Source: Persephonella sp. IF05-L8
GTDB lineage: Bacteria > Aquificota > Aquificia > Aquificales > Hydrogenothermaceae
Reading direction: 5' to 3'
NCBI RefSeq assembly: GCF_000703045.1
Contig: NZ_JNLJ01000005.1
Location: 411,023-475,022 of the forward strand
DNA: 64,000 bases
Under the pieces are notes generated by a model. It made no database searches. It saw nothing but the letters and a program-made list of their open reading frames with translations, and was not told the DNA's origin. Of this stretch, positions 52,168-60,873 are shown piece after piece (position 1 is the stretch's first letter; each line of letters begins with the position of its first letter). Both the position numbers and the translations under genes were made by a program.

Positions 52168-53326
52168 GGTTTATTTTTATGAACTCTTTTTTAACCCAAC
52201 CCTGGAGGGTACCTTTTTTGATTTTTAACCAGTCTCCTGCCTCCTCTATAATCTCTATTTTATCACCTTTTTTTAATTTGTTAATAATTTTTGAGTTTAT
52301 AGATGGATTTTCTCTTACATTTAATATATTTGCAACCACATTTCCAGATTTACCACTAATACTACTAATTATAGAATTATTAATCTTTTGAATATTTGTT
52401 GTTCTCTCATTTTTATCTTTTTGTGAGAAATAAAAATAACTCAAGCCGCCGACTAATATAACAAATAGAACCAGCAAAATAGCTGTTAAAACTGGATAGG
52501 TTCTTTTAGATTTCTCTCTTAATGCCAGACTTTCAGCTGCACTTTCTATATTTTCTTTATCAATCTGGTGTTTATTTTCAACAAAAGCAGACATAAGGGC
52601 TCTTTCCATTAATAGATTAATCAGCCTTAGATTACCCTGTGTATACTTGTAAATAGCCTTATAAGCTTTTTCTGTTATTCTTATTGTTGAATTACCTGCC
52701 TTGGATAATCTGTAATTGATATAATCAACCATTTCCCTGTAATCCAGATTGGATAGATGGGTCAAAATGCTTATCCTTTGTCTGAGTTGTCTAAGGTCTG
52801 TTGAATTCAGTTTTTCTTCTAATTCCGGCTGTCCAAGAAGTATTATCTGTAATAATTTTTCTTTATCTGTTTCCAGGTTTGATAAAATTCTAAGTTCTTC
52901 AAGGGTTTCCACAGGTAAATTCTGGGCTTCATCAATAATCACAAGAACTTTTTTACCTTCTTTTCTTTTTTGTATCAGGAAATCTCTTAATGTTGAAAAA
53001 AGTTTGTTTTTAGAAACCTTATCAGATAGCTGTATTCCAAAGTCCTCTAATATTGCCATAAATAATTCTTCTGGGGATAGATTTGGGAAGAGAATATAAG
53101 CATACTCCACATTATCAGGAATTTGACTGAGGAATTTGCGAATTGTTATTGTTTTTCCTGTTCCAGGTTCTCCTATAATTACTGCAAAACCCTCTTCTGA
53201 GCTAAGTAGATACTCAAGGGAAGCAAGGGCTTCCTGATGGACAGATGACATATAGAAAAAATCCACATCAGGTGTAAGTTTAAACGGATTTTCCTTTAAA
53301 TTAAAAAACTCTAAAAAATCCATCAT
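52109..53326 (-). CDS. ExeA/GspA-like ATPase with membrane span and SH3 domain
   Basis: A 405-residue AAA-type ATPase. The family start FFNLKENPFKLTPDVDFFYMS (about 8-28), Walker A GEPGTGKTI (52-60), Walker B VLVIIDEAQNL (about 125-135) and LLGQPELEEKL follow ExeA, which helps a secretin cross peptidoglycan. After a membrane helix (VLTAILLVLFVILVGGLSYF, about 283-302), the C-terminus is a bacterial SH3 domain (VVANILNVRENP to GWVKKEFIKI) instead of ExeA's usual peptidoglycan-binding domain. It overlaps the AAA-SPOR gene by 4 bp. Confidence 0.9.
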   Translation of the reverse strand: MMDFLEFFNLKENPFKLTPDVDFFYMSSVHQEALASLEYLLSSEEGFAVIIGEPGTGKTITIRKFLSQIPDNVEYAYILFPNLSPEELFMAILEDFGIQLSDKVSKNKLFSTLRDFLIQKRKEGKKVLVIIDEAQNLPVETLEELRILSNLETDKEKLLQIILLGQPELEEKLNSTDLRQLRQRISILTHLSNLDYREMVDYINYRLSKAGNSTIRITEKAYKAIYKYTQGNLRLINLLMERALMSAFVENKHQIDKENIESAAESLALREKSKRTYPVLTAILLVLFVILVGGLSYFYFSQKDKNERTTNIQKINNSIISSISGKSGNVVANILNVRENPSINSKIINKLKKGDKIEIIEEAGDWLKIKKGTLQGWVKKEFIKINHGAAEKTNKSDNREEFQAY

Positions 53327-54528
53327 TTCCCTGTCCTTTTTATTATTGCAGTCAGTTTATACTTTTTTAGCTTATTTTTTATCTTAATGGCTTTTTTCTT
53401 ATCCTCAGCCCTGATTACAACAAGACTAAGTCCTTTTTTAGTCTTAATTACAGTTATATTTGGAAACTCTTTTTTTAGTCTCTCAGCAAATTTCTTTGCG
53501 TTATCAAAATTCCTGAATGCAGCCACCTGAACAAGATAATTATAAACTGGCTGATAAAACTTTATTTCAGGTGTATTAAAAGATAATTTATCTAACTGCT
53601 GATTAATCTCCTGAATAATACTTTTTTCATCAAAATTTACCTTTTTAACAAGGGGTTTTTTATTTTTTTTCGGTTTAGGCTTAATAGGTAAACCTTCTGT
53701 AATTATACCTTCTTCAGGTAATTTTTTGTCTAATTTTTTGATTTTTTCTACTATTTCTTTCTCTTTTGGAGAATTAAAATAATTAAATCCGTAATAAATT
53801 CCGTATGAAATTACACTTATAATTGCAAAAACAACAATTCCCATTAAAACAGGCTTTAAAAAATTCGGTTTATATCCTAAGTCTTTTGGCTCTATAGGAA
53901 ATTTGCCTATTCTCAGGATGGTATTTTCTGCCTCTTCTATAGAACCACCTGTCATTTTGTAAAGTATTTTCAAGGCTTTTCCTTCAATCTGGGAACCATA
54001 TTTATCTGTGAAATATTTTTTGAACTCTTTAAACTCAGGAGGTTTAACCTCAAGAATAAAATTTATATTGCCTTCTATTTTTCCTATCTTAAATGGGTTT
54101 AGCTTTTCCTTCAGCTGTGGTGTGCCTATCACAAAAACAGATAATTTCTCCTTTATATTTAATAGATGTGCAAGTTCTGACAGCTCTTTTTCTGTCAAAT
54201 TTTGTGCATTGTTTATAACAATAAATACTCTGCCATCAAAATTTTCCAGAAAATCTATAAATTTAATTAAAAATTCCTCTTTGGATATTTCTGCATCTGC
54301 TTCTATCCCAAGGGCTGAAAGGATTTCATTTTTCCATAAAGGTGTAGCTTCAATGAAGATTTTTTTATCAAATGATGAAGAAAGATTATTGATTGCACTG
54401 GTTATAACATATTTTTTACCTATACCTTTTTTGCCATAAAGAATTCCAAAAATATTGCTATCTTTTAGAAGATTAAATATAAGCAGATATATATCCTTTT
54501 TTTGCTGCCCGTATATCTTTGAGAGCAT
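53323..54528 (-). CDS. Degenerate AAA-like protein with membrane span and SPOR domain (DamX-like layout)
   Basis: A 401-residue protein with the same arrangement as its neighbour but a broken active site. The P-loop position reads GKKGIGKKY (32-40), with Lys in place of Ser/Thr, and the Walker B position reads VFIVINNAQNL, with Asn-Asn for Asp-Glu. A membrane helix is at about 225-248, a Lys/Pro-rich linker to about 320, and a SPOR domain (YNYLVQVAAFRNFDNAKKFA onward) at about 328-400. DamX has an AAA-like domain plus SPOR and acts at the septum. The start is ATG 54528. It likely forms an active/inactive hetero-complex with the ExeA-like protein. Confidence 0.85.
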   Translation of the reverse strand: MLSKIYGQQKKDIYLLIFNLLKDSNIFGILYGKKGIGKKYVITSAINNLSSSFDKKIFIEATPLWKNEILSALGIEADAEISKEEFLIKFIDFLENFDGRVFIVINNAQNLTEKELSELAHLLNIKEKLSVFVIGTPQLKEKLNPFKIGKIEGNINFILEVKPPEFKEFKKYFTDKYGSQIEGKALKILYKMTGGSIEEAENTILRIGKFPIEPKDLGYKPNFLKPVLMGIVVFAIISVISYGIYYGFNYFNSPKEKEIVEKIKKLDKKLPEEGIITEGLPIKPKPKKNKKPLVKKVNFDEKSIIQEINQQLDKLSFNTPEIKFYQPVYNYLVQVAAFRNFDNAKKFAERLKKEFPNITVIKTKKGLSLVVIRAEDKKKAIKIKNKLKKYKLTAIIKRTGK

Positions 54529-54592
54529 TAAATCTCCCTACAGGTTAAAAATTTATTAAATTTTAACATTTTCACAACTTATAATATTTTCT

Positions 54593-55057
54593 ATGGAAAA
54601 GATTAAACTAACTAACTATGAAGATAAATATCTGGACACAGTTATTGATATACTGATGGATGCTTATCAGGATATTCCTGAATATGGAGAGGCCAATCGT
54701 AAACAGGCTAAAAGATATATCAAATGGCTAAAAAAACATTCCACATTTTTCAAAATATTATTTTATGAAGATGAGCCTGCAGCTTTTATTGTAGGAGATG
54801 GGAACTGGATTGATATTGAAGGGAAACATGTAGGAGAAATCCATGAACTTTCTGTAAAAAAGAAGTTCTGGGGCAAAAGATTAGGAGATTTCCTTTTAAA
54901 CAAGGTTCTACAACACTTTAAAGAGCTTGGATTAAAAAAATCTGGACTATGGGTTGGGGAAAAAAATAAACGGGCAATAGATTTTTATAAAAAACACGGA
55001 TTTCAGGAAACAGGGATAAAGTATTATGGCTGGGTAAGAATGGAGAAAAATCTGTAA
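54593..55057 (+). CDS. GNAT-family N-acetyltransferase
   Basis: A 154-residue acetyltransferase. HELSVKKKFWGKRLGDFLL (about 84-102) is the acetyl-CoA-binding motif A with R-x-x-G-x-G/A in varied form, and KNKRAIDFYKKHGFQETG is motif B. The substrate is unknown. No ribosome binding site is visible; TATAAT at 54580-54585 lies only 7 bp before ATG 54593, as in a leaderless transcript. Its 3' end overlaps the M20 peptidase gene by 34 bp, tail to tail. Confidence 0.85.
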   Translation: MEKIKLTNYEDKYLDTVIDILMDAYQDIPEYGEANRKQAKRYIKWLKKHSTFFKILFYEDEPAAFIVGDGNWIDIEGKHVGEIHELSVKKKFWGKRLGDFLLNKVLQHFKELGLKKSGLWVGEKNKRAIDFYKKHGFQETGIKYYGWVRMEKNL

Positions 55058-56100
55058 AGAAATCTATAGTTATTTATTAATTCCTCAATAGAAATACTTT
55101 CCCTGTCTGAATGGGAAATTGATAAATCTGCAAAACCAAAAATTACACATTCAAACCCTGCTTTATGGTAATTGGAAGCATCTGTCCAGGAGGGCATAAT
55201 ACCTTCTTTTGCTTCGGTGTTAAATTCATTCTGATATGCTTTTTTCAATAGACCAATTAGCTGTCCTTTTTTAAATCTGTTAAACTCTTCATAATCCTCA
55301 ATAATAACTTCTATCTGTGTGTCCATATTATCTATAACATCTGTAAGCCTACTTTCTATGTCAGAAACAAACTCATTTTCAAATATCTTAAACTCACACA
55401 AAACCTCTGCTTTATCAGGAACAGCATAATGTTCCCAGCCACTATTAAATCGGAGGATATTAACAGGTCTGTTTAACTCTTTTTCAATAAGATTTATTGC
55501 CTTAAAGGCTTCTTTTGCAGGATTTTTGAACTTTTCAAACTCAGAGGCGTGGGCAGACGGTAGGTTGACCTTGAGGCGAAATTCATAGGTTCCCATCTGG
55601 GCAGTGCATAGCTTACCGTAGGTTGGTTCTAAAACAAGAATGCTTTCAACAGGCTCTAAAACCTTTATTAACTCCTGTGAACCAAGGGCAGTGTTCTGCT
55701 CCTCATCCACCGTAAAAGCAATGGATACAGGGACAAAGCCATACTTTTTATAAAAATCCTCAAGGGCTATTATGAGGGCTGCTATTAAGCCTTTTGTATC
55801 TGCAGCACCTCTACCGTATATTCTGCCATTTTTTTCATAAGGCCTAAAAGGGTCTTTCATATTGATAGGTGGAACAGTATCTACATGGATGTTAATTAAA
55901 ATTGGCTTTTCAGGAAAAATGCTGTAAATGTTGTAGAGATTATTTTTATTTATTTTCTGGTCTTCAAATTTTATAAAATTTAGTCTGTCTTTTAGATATT
56001 CCTGTATCTGTGAACAATCCCTGTGGGAAGGTATGGATATCAGTTTAAAAAGCTCATCTTTAAGCCTTTTTTCTAAACTGAGTATCTCTGCTCTCTCCAT
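55024..56100 (-). CDS. M20-family metallopeptidase/deacylase
   Basis: A 358-residue zinc hydrolase. IHVDTVPP (about 71-78) gives the metal His and Asp, GRGAADTKGLIAALI the bridging Asp, and FTVDEEQNTALGS the catalytic Glu pair; the C-terminal His is in ISHSDRES. A dimerisation insert (about 170-285) is present. It belongs with ArgE, DapE and LysK; which substrate is used is unresolved, and no arg or lys genes are near. It overlaps the sulfite-oxidase-fold gene by 28 bp. Confidence 0.87.
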   Translation of the reverse strand: MERAEILSLEKRLKDELFKLISIPSHRDCSQIQEYLKDRLNFIKFEDQKINKNNLYNIYSIFPEKPILINIHVDTVPPINMKDPFRPYEKNGRIYGRGAADTKGLIAALIIALEDFYKKYGFVPVSIAFTVDEEQNTALGSQELIKVLEPVESILVLEPTYGKLCTAQMGTYEFRLKVNLPSAHASEFEKFKNPAKEAFKAINLIEKELNRPVNILRFNSGWEHYAVPDKAEVLCEFKIFENEFVSDIESRLTDVIDNMDTQIEVIIEDYEEFNRFKKGQLIGLLKKAYQNEFNTEAKEGIMPSWTDASNYHKAGFECVIFGFADLSISHSDRESISIEELINNYRFLYRFFSILTQP

Positions 56101-56663
56101 GGGTCTCCAAGAATATGATATCCTCTCTGTTCCCAGAACCCCGGTCTATTCTCAGGCATAAACTCAATACCTGACACAAATTTTGCACTTTTCCATGAGT
56201 ATAGTTTGGGAACAATAAGCCTCAACGGATAACCATGGTCTGCAGGTAAAGGTTTGCCAAATAGCTTATAAGCGAATATCACATCTTCATCAAAGAAATA
56301 TTCAAGGGGGATATTAGTAGTATAGCCATCTAAAGAATGTATCATCACTGCTTTTGCAGTATCTTTTATATTTACTAACTTTTTAATCTCATCAACATGA
56401 AAGCCTATCCATTCAACATCAGGATAGCTCCATCTGGTAACACAATGGAAATCAGCTATCAGCTCTACCTTTTCCAGCTCCAGAATATCATCCCAGGTTA
56501 AAACAACAGGCTCTTCAACCTCTCCGAAGATTTTTAACCTGTAAGAAGATAAATCTATATCAGGAGGGTCGGATATACCAAGGATATGGAGTTTACTTGT
56601 CCAGTGCTGCCCAGGAGGGAGCCTATCTGTTCTACTGTTTATGGGACTAACTATTCTTCTCAA
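56073..56663 (-). CDS. Sulfite-oxidase-like molybdopterin protein (cytosolic type)
   Basis: A 196-residue molybdopterin-binding protein. RLPPGQHWT-like start (about 14-22), ADFHCVTRWSYPDVEW (about 71-86) with the molybdenum-ligand Cys, GYTTNIPLEYFFDEDVIFAY, and GYPLRLIVPKLYSWKSAKFVSGIEF match the small sulfite oxidase-like family exactly as I know it. No Tat signal or second domain is present, so it is cytosolic. The substrate is unknown. It overlaps the Fur-family gene by 4 bp and the M20 gene by 28 bp. Confidence 0.9.
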   Translation of the reverse strand: MRRIVSPINSRTDRLPPGQHWTSKLHILGISDPPDIDLSSYRLKIFGEVEEPVVLTWDDILELEKVELIADFHCVTRWSYPDVEWIGFHVDEIKKLVNIKDTAKAVMIHSLDGYTTNIPLEYFFDEDVIFAYKLFGKPLPADHGYPLRLIVPKLYSWKSAKFVSGIEFMPENRPGFWEQRGYHILGDPWREQRYSV

Positions 56664-57055
56664 CTTTGATTACCACTACAAGTAGGACATATTCCGGTAA
56701 ATACTACATCCCACGTTTCCACTGAATATCCTTTTTTGTTCAGAATGTCTGTTTTCATTTCAACAATCCCTTCTGTTTCTATATCATAAATACTATTACA
56801 CTGGGCACATTTAAAATGAAAGTGTCTGTCTATTCTCCCATCAAATCTACTTTGTTTTCCATCATTCAACTCTAATATAAGCCCTTCTTCTTTAAGAATT
56901 TTCAAGTTTCTATAAACTGTACCAAGGCTTATATTAGGGATAACTTCTCTTGCCCTTTCATATATCCAGTCTGCTGTTGGATGGATATCAGTAGACCTTA
57001 AAATATCCAGAATAACCTTTCTTTGCTGGGTATTTCTTCTTTTAATCTCTTTCAT
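56660..57055 (-). CDS. Fur/PerR-family transcriptional regulator
   Basis: A 131-residue metal-dependent repressor. HPTADWIYERAREVIPNISLGTVYRNL (about 31-57) is the winged helix, RIDRHFHFKCAQC the metal-binding region, and CAQC plus CPTC form the structural zinc site. PerR is favoured over Fur by the DRHFHF sequence and the short C-terminal. It would respond to peroxide or iron and repress its own promoter. It heads the unit with the sulfite-oxidase-like and M20 genes. An AT palindrome upstream (57082-57093) is a candidate operator. Confidence 0.9.
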   Translation of the reverse strand: MKEIKRRNTQQRKVILDILRSTDIHPTADWIYERAREVIPNISLGTVYRNLKILKEEGLILELNDGKQSRFDGRIDRHFHFKCAQCNSIYDIETEGIVEMKTDILNKKGYSVETWDVVFTGICPTCSGNQS

Positions 57056-57081
57056 TTACCTCACCTTTTTTAGTTTCATTA

Positions 57082-57093
57082 ATTAATATTAAT
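57082..57093. promoter_or_regulatory. Possible PerR/Fur operator
   Basis: ATTAATATTAAT is a perfect 12-bp palindrome in the 117-bp divergent region between the Fur-family gene and pyk. PerR boxes are AT-rich with a TTATAAT/ATTATAA core, so this is suggestive but short. It could regulate both neighbours. Confidence 0.3.
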
Positions 57094-57172
57094 AGTAATC
57101 TAATCTGTTTTAAAGTATGATATAAAACAGGAAAAACACAACTTATATATTATAAACCATCAGGGAGGCAAG

Positions 57173-58591
57173 ATGAAAAGGGCTAAAATCGTCGCAACAT
57201 TGGGACCAGCCACAAACACAGAAAGTAGAATAAAAGAATTAATCAAAAATGGTGTAGATGTCTTTAGATTTAACTTTTCCCATGGAGACCATCCAACCCA
57301 CAGGGAAAATCTTGAAAAAATCAGAAAGGTATCAAAAAAACTAAAAAAAGAAGTTGCTATCCTCCAAGACCTGTCGGGTCCCAAAATAAGAGTAGGAGAA
57401 GTAAAAGAACCTTTTTATCTACATTATGAAGATGAGATATGGATAGTTAAAGATAATATCGTAGGAAATAAAGATAAAATAACAATAAACCATCCTGAAA
57501 TATTAGACAAACTCAAGAAAGGCGACAGAATATACATAGCAGATGGCACAATCAGGCTGGAAGTTATCAAAAAAACCCAGAAAGGAGTTTTATGTAAGGT
57601 TCTGGTTGGTGGGATGGTTTCATCCCGTAAAGGTGTAAATTTTCCAAATATAAAACTGGATATCCCAGCTTTAACAGAAAAGGACAAAAAAGACCTGAAA
57701 TTTGGTATTGAGATTGGGATTGATATTGTTGCCCTTTCCTTTGTAAAAACAGCAAAGGATGTTCAGGAAGCCAAAAAGTATGTAAAAAAATTTGGTGGGG
57801 ATGTTCCTGTATTTGCAAAAATAGAAAAACATGAAGCAATAGAACATATAGATGAAATAATAGATGAAGCAGATGGGATAATGGTTGCCAGAGGTGATTT
57901 AGGGGTTGAGATAGACATGGAAAAAGTTCCTGTCCTTCAAAAAATGATTATCAAAAAATGTAATGAAAAAGGTAAACCTGTTATAACAGCAACCCAGATG
58001 CTAACCTCAATGCTTACTTCACCCAGACCAACAAGGGCTGAAGTCTCAGATATAGCCAATGCTGTTTTAGATGGAACAGACGCAGTAATGCTGTCTGATG
58101 AAACGGCAGTGGGGAAATATCCTGTGGAAGCTGTAAAGGTAATGAAAAGAACCATTGAGGAAACAGAAAAGATATATCCGTTTTATCAGGATAGACCTGT
58201 TGAGGATACAACAACAGCCATAGCTTCTGCAGGTAGCTCACTTGCAAAAGATGTTAATGCCAGCTCAATAGTGGCATTTACAAAATCAGGTAGAACAGCC
58301 ATAAATGTTGCTAAATTCAGACCTGCCTGCAGAATTCTGGGGATTACACACGATATAAAGGTCTTAAGAAGACTGAATATAGTCTGGGGAGTTGAGCCTT
58401 ATATGGTAATAGAAGAGGAACTGGACACAGATGATATGCTCAGAAGATTTGTTAAACAGGCTTATAAAAAGGATTTCAGCAAAAAGGATATTATTGTTGC
58501 TCTGCTTGGTTATGTAGGAGGGCTTACAGGCTCAACCAGCATAGTCAGGATAATAAGAGATAAAGACCTTAAACAGCTACTTGGCAAATAA
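57173..58591 (+). CDS. pyk: Pyruvate kinase
   Basis: Glycolytic enzyme, 472 residues, making pyruvate and ATP from PEP. KIVATLGPATNTESRI (about 5-20) is the start, with MVARGDLGVEI (about 239-249), TATQMLTSMLTSPRPTRAEVSD and DGTDAVMLSDETAVGKYP. All domains (A, B and C) are present. AGGGAGG precedes ATG 57173. In an autotroph it serves the gluconeogenic/glycolytic branch point. It converges on the sirtuin gene with a 2-bp gap. Confidence 0.98.
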   Translation: MKRAKIVATLGPATNTESRIKELIKNGVDVFRFNFSHGDHPTHRENLEKIRKVSKKLKKEVAILQDLSGPKIRVGEVKEPFYLHYEDEIWIVKDNIVGNKDKITINHPEILDKLKKGDRIYIADGTIRLEVIKKTQKGVLCKVLVGGMVSSRKGVNFPNIKLDIPALTEKDKKDLKFGIEIGIDIVALSFVKTAKDVQEAKKYVKKFGGDVPVFAKIEKHEAIEHIDEIIDEADGIMVARGDLGVEIDMEKVPVLQKMIIKKCNEKGKPVITATQMLTSMLTSPRPTRAEVSDIANAVLDGTDAVMLSDETAVGKYPVEAVKVMKRTIEETEKIYPFYQDRPVEDTTTAIASAGSSLAKDVNASSIVAFTKSGRTAINVAKFRPACRILGITHDIKVLRRLNIVWGVEPYMVIEEELDTDDMLRRFVKQAYKKDFSKKDIIVALLGYVGGLTGSTSIVRIIRDKDLKQLLGK

Positions 58592-58593
58592 TA

Positions 58594-59436
58594 TTATATC
58601 AGCCCTTCTGTTATTGCCTTTATCCCTTCCAGTCCTTTCATTGGGAGGGATATATGCTTTGAAGATGGGACATCATAATCCCGTGGATTTATTCTTATAA
58701 GAGTTCCATTGTATCTGTAAGCAATACTTTCGGATGTTACTCTAACTGTTGGAACCGCTTTTCCAGCTCCTATCTCAACAATTGCAAGTTTGTAATCCAT
58801 GTCGTATATATGTTCAAGCCAGTTTTCAAATCTAAATTCCTGTCCCTGCGTTCTGTGGGAAATCCATTCCCAGTCTCCAAACATCAGTATATTCGGCCGT
58901 GCTATCTCTCCACAATGGATACATCTTGGTAGAGGTTCTTTTGCCTCAAATTTTTCCATATCTATCTCAACTTCTATGTCATCTGCGGGCCATATATCAT
59001 CTGTGCAGGGTAATGTGCACTGGAGATGATGAATTGAACCGTGTATCTCAACAATTCTTTTTTCATCATAACCGGCTTTCTGGAACTGACCATCAACATT
59101 GGAGGTAAAAACAAAATATTTTCCTTTTTTGCTTTCACCTAACTTTCTGAGTATATGAAATCCTTCATGTGGCTGTGTCTTCCTGTATAGATTAAGTCTG
59201 TGTCCATAAAAAGCCCATGCCAGCTTTGGATTTTCTTTAAACCATCTTGGATTGGCAAGCTCTTCAAATCTAAGTCCCAGCTTCTTGGCAATAGGATAGG
59301 CTCTCCAGAAACCCTCTGTTCCCCTGAAATCAGGCAGACCACTATCAACTCCAATACCTGCCCCTGCAGTAATCAGCAGGGCATCTGCCTCTTTTAAAAC
59401 CTCTTTAGCTTGCTGAATATTTTTTTCTAAATCCAT
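58594..59436 (-). CDS. Sir2-family NAD-dependent protein deacylase
   Basis: A 280-residue sirtuin. ITAGAGIGVDSGLPDFRG (about 22-39) is the NAD-binding motif and FTSNVDGQFQKAG the next; EIHGS has the catalytic His. The zinc site is QCTLPC and RCIHCG: the first pair is spaced C-x3-C rather than C-x2-C. It removes acyl groups from lysines using NAD+. The gene is monocistronic. Sequence LMFGDWEWISHRTQGQEFRF is a variant seen in a subset of bacterial sirtuins of about 280 residues. Confidence 0.9.
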   Translation of the reverse strand: MDLEKNIQQAKEVLKEADALLITAGAGIGVDSGLPDFRGTEGFWRAYPIAKKLGLRFEELANPRWFKENPKLAWAFYGHRLNLYRKTQPHEGFHILRKLGESKKGKYFVFTSNVDGQFQKAGYDEKRIVEIHGSIHHLQCTLPCTDDIWPADDIEVEIDMEKFEAKEPLPRCIHCGEIARPNILMFGDWEWISHRTQGQEFRFENWLEHIYDMDYKLAIVEIGAGKAVPTVRVTSESIAYRYNGTLIRINPRDYDVPSSKHISLPMKGLEGIKAITEGLI

Positions 59437-59529
59437 AGCGAATAACTTTATTTATGTTCCAAAATATTTTACGCTATTTCATAAGTTAAAGAAATAATGT
59501 TGCCTAAGCATTCCTGATTAAATTTTCTA

Positions 59530-59865
59530 TCAAATTATTAATCCCTTTTCTCTGACTTCTTGGAACAACGGTATTAAAAGATATTTAGTCCATTCTTCTT
59601 TTGAGACAACTACAGGGCTTATATTGGTATCCAATTTCCAATTAATTTCAGTTATTTTATTAATGATTTTTTTCTTCATTTTCCAATTTAAATCTGGAAT
59701 TATTATTAGTAAATCTAAATCACTTCCCTGTGTATGTTCTCCATAAATTTTTGAGCCATATACAAAAATTTCCCCTCCATTGAAATTTTGACTTAAAAAT
59801 TCCTTAATTTCTTTTAATGCTTTTTCTTCCTTATATGTAAAACTAACTTTAACTAATTTCTTCAT
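59530..59865 (-). CDS. Minimal nucleotidyltransferase (MNT-type)
   Basis: A 111-residue pol-beta-fold nucleotidyltransferase when started at ATG 59865, set by GAGAGGAAATAT. YGSKIYGEHTQGSDLDLLI gives the GS...DxD motif (Gly 37-Ser 38, Asp 49, Asp 51), with a third acidic residue likely in LDTNISP. MNT proteins act as antitoxins that AMPylate HEPN toxins or as stand-alone transferases. Here the upstream partner (59849-60052) is not a HEPN protein but a small Lys/Glu-rich protein, and the two genes overlap by 17 bp. Confidence 0.85.
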   Translation of the reverse strand: MKKLVKVSFTYKEEKALKEIKEFLSQNFNGGEIFVYGSKIYGEHTQGSDLDLLIIIPDLNWKMKKKIINKITEINWKLDTNISPVVVSKEEWTKYLLIPLFQEVREKGLII

Positions 59866-60052
59866 ATATTTCCTCTCTAAGTTCTTCAATAGACTTATCT
59901 GTTTCAAGAATACCGAATAATCTGTCTAAAGCTCTTTTTACTAATTCCTCTTCTTCTAATTCCCTTATTAATTTCTCAATTTTATCTGGAGGTAGATGTG
60001 TTGATATTTCTATTTCCCTTTCGTTATCTGATTTTATTATTACCTTAGTCAT
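59849..60052 (-). CDS. Small protein coupled to the nucleotidyltransferase
   Basis: A 67-residue acidic helical protein I do not recognise. It starts with two beta-strand-like segments (TKVIIKSDNEREIEIS), then a helical region rich in Glu (DKIEKLIRELEEEELVKRAL and SIEELREEIYEEIS). It overlaps the MNT gene by 17 bp and lies upstream of it, like many antitoxin or toxin partners. No HEPN RxxxxH motif is seen. The overlap and the pairing suggest a two-gene module. Confidence 0.55.
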   Translation of the reverse strand: MTKVIIKSDNEREIEISTHLPPDKIEKLIRELEEEELVKRALDRLFGILETDKSIEELREEIYEEIS

Positions 60053-60126
60053 TATTTAAACCTCTAAATTTAATTTCATAAAATTAAACATAATCTTTTA
60101 TACTTTAAAGTCCAGACAAAATATTT

Positions 60127-60873
60127 TTATAATATTTTCATCTTTAGAATTTCTCTAATTCTGTTTGAGATTACTCTGACAGCTTCTTCCATGATTAGTT
60201 TTCCGTATTTTTCTTTGGCAAGCCATGGGGCTGATTCCATTCTGCCATCTGGATAGGCCTGTTTGAATTCTTCACGGGAAAGTGGGTAATAAATCTGATT
60301 TCTCGGTTTGGTTAATCTTTTTTTCTCTGATGGTTTTGTTTTGAAAGCCTCAGGTCTAAGTAATTTTGTTATTGAGACTTCAGATGGAGTGGCATGGTAT
60401 CCATTTTTATCCTCAAATATATCTCTCTCTATCTCCTGAACTTCAGGAAGTAAAAACCAGGATATAATTTCAAATATTCCTTTTTTGTTTTCATATTTCA
60501 GCTGGGTAAAGGCTGTTTTTACAGGCTCTATATTCCCACCATGCCCATTTATAAAAACAATTCTTCTAAAACCATGGTCTAAAAAAGAATTAACAATATC
60601 CTTAATTACACCTACCATTGTTTCAGGTGAAAGTGTTACTGTGCCTTTAAAACCCATGTGGTGTTGGGACATACCGTAAGTCAACGTAGGTGCCACCAGA
60701 ATATCAAGTCTTTTTCCTACCTCTCTGGCAATAGCCTCAGCTGTAATAAAATCCGTCCCAATAAGGCCGTAAGGACTATGCTGCTCCGTTGAACCAATAG
60801 GAATAAGAACAATATCCTTTTCCACTAAATATGCTTCTACTTCCACATAAGATAGATTTTCCAGCAGCATCAC
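60127..60873 (-). CDS. Creatininase-family amidohydrolase
   Basis: A 248-residue metal hydrolase. IPIGSTEQHSPYGLIGTDF (about 23-41) has the metal Glu, His and Asp; GMSQHHMGFKGTVTLSP and FINGHGGNIEP add more ligands; the late Glu lies in HATPSEVS. Members include creatininase and MftE, a peptidase in mycofactocin synthesis. No mycofactocin gene is nearby. The start is GTG 60873 or ATG 60870 with AAGGTGGAG upstream; it overlaps the ComEA-like gene by 4 bp. Confidence 0.87.
   Translation of the reverse strand: MMLLENLSYVEVEAYLVEKDIVLIPIGSTEQHSPYGLIGTDFITAEAIAREVGKRLDILVAPTLTYGMSQHHMGFKGTVTLSPETMVGVIKDIVNSFLDHGFRRIVFINGHGGNIEPVKTAFTQLKYENKKGIFEIISWFLLPEVQEIERDIFEDKNGYHATPSEVSITKLLRPEAFKTKPSEKKRLTKPRNQIYYPLSREEFKQAYPDGRMESAPWLAKEKYGKLIMEEAVRVISNRIREILKMKIL

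Noticed and set aside
59849-60052. HEPN toxin paired with the nucleotidyltransferase
   Set aside because: The protein is too short and lacks the RxxxxH motif.
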